Assembly (NCBI GenBank): GCA_016177165.1
Contig: JACOVT010000089.1
Location: 1-11,740 of the forward strand
DNA length: 11,740 nucleotides
Origin: Microcaldota archaeon
Lineage (GTDB): Archaea; B1Sed10-29; JACOVT01
Reading direction: 5' to 3'
Of the stretch, positions 11,734-11,740 are shown in pieces. Numbering within the stretch: the first letter of the stretch is position 1; every line of letters begins with the position of its first letter. The position numbers were made by a program, and so were the translations under genes. Under the pieces are notes generated by a model, which did not search any database, was not told where the DNA came from, and was given only the letters and a program-made list of their open reading frames with translations.

Positions 11734-11740
11734 ACTACAA

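Larger units (their letters stand above)
11222..11740 (-). mobile_element. IS200-type minimal insertion sequence (IS200/IS605 family)
   Basis: A single Y1 HUH transposase frame is flanked by two imperfect palindromes: 11706-11733 upstream of the gene (left end) and 11240-11261 downstream (right end). This is the layout of IS200-type elements, which move as single strands, lack inverted terminal repeats and make no target duplication. The total size is about 0.5 kb, below the usual 0.7 kb. The exact boundaries and the target tetranucleotide could not be fixed, and the left boundary may lie beyond the window. No tnpB is present. Confidence 0.65.

Overview
The window reads as chromosomal DNA of an archaeon, probably a DPANN-like or other small-genome lineage with moderately high GC (about 55% by eye); the lineage is inference. 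The archaeal assignment rests on an archaeal-type CCA-adding enzyme, a UPF0201/DUF54 RNA-binding protein, a FlaI/CpaF-like secretion ATPase, and archaeal TATA boxes. Several genes have a TATA element centred about 25 nt before an ATG or GTG, the geometry of leaderless transcripts.

Layout: (1) bases 1-596, minus strand: a UPF0201 RNA-binding protein followed by a secreted protein that runs off the left edge. (2) 704-2939, plus strand: a tight four-gene run made of a 91-residue basic protein, a 233-residue internally duplicated helical protein, a radical-SAM (NrdG-like) homologue that has lost all three cluster cysteines, and the RNA 2',3'-cyclic phosphodiesterase ThpR. (3) 2936-4450, minus: an orphan type II/IV secretion ATPase whose stop overlaps that of thpR. 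(4) 4571-5869, plus: CCA tRNA nucleotidyltransferase, divergent from the ATPase. (5) 5913-8600: a cell-surface group with a DUF4344 metallopeptidase lipoprotein (plus), an alpha/beta hydrolase (minus) and a trypsin-like protease lipoprotein with a cysteine-rich tail (minus). (6) 8727-9224, minus: a NUDIX hydrolase.

From about 9300 rightwards the character is accessory: a HicBA-type toxin-antitoxin pair with overlapping genes, a strikingly AT-rich three-helix membrane protein of unknown function, and a minimal IS200-type insertion sequence with end hairpins. Its Y1 transposase reading frame carries an in-frame TGA at codon 11.

The best candidates for undescribed biology are the operon in (2), which couples a cluster-less radical-SAM fold to two unknown helical proteins and an RNA-end enzyme, the inverted repeat bracketing a TATA box at 8642-8682, and the AT-rich membrane protein between HicBA and the IS200 element. 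No CRISPR array, rRNA or convincing tRNA was seen. No stretch over 300 bases lacks a gene.
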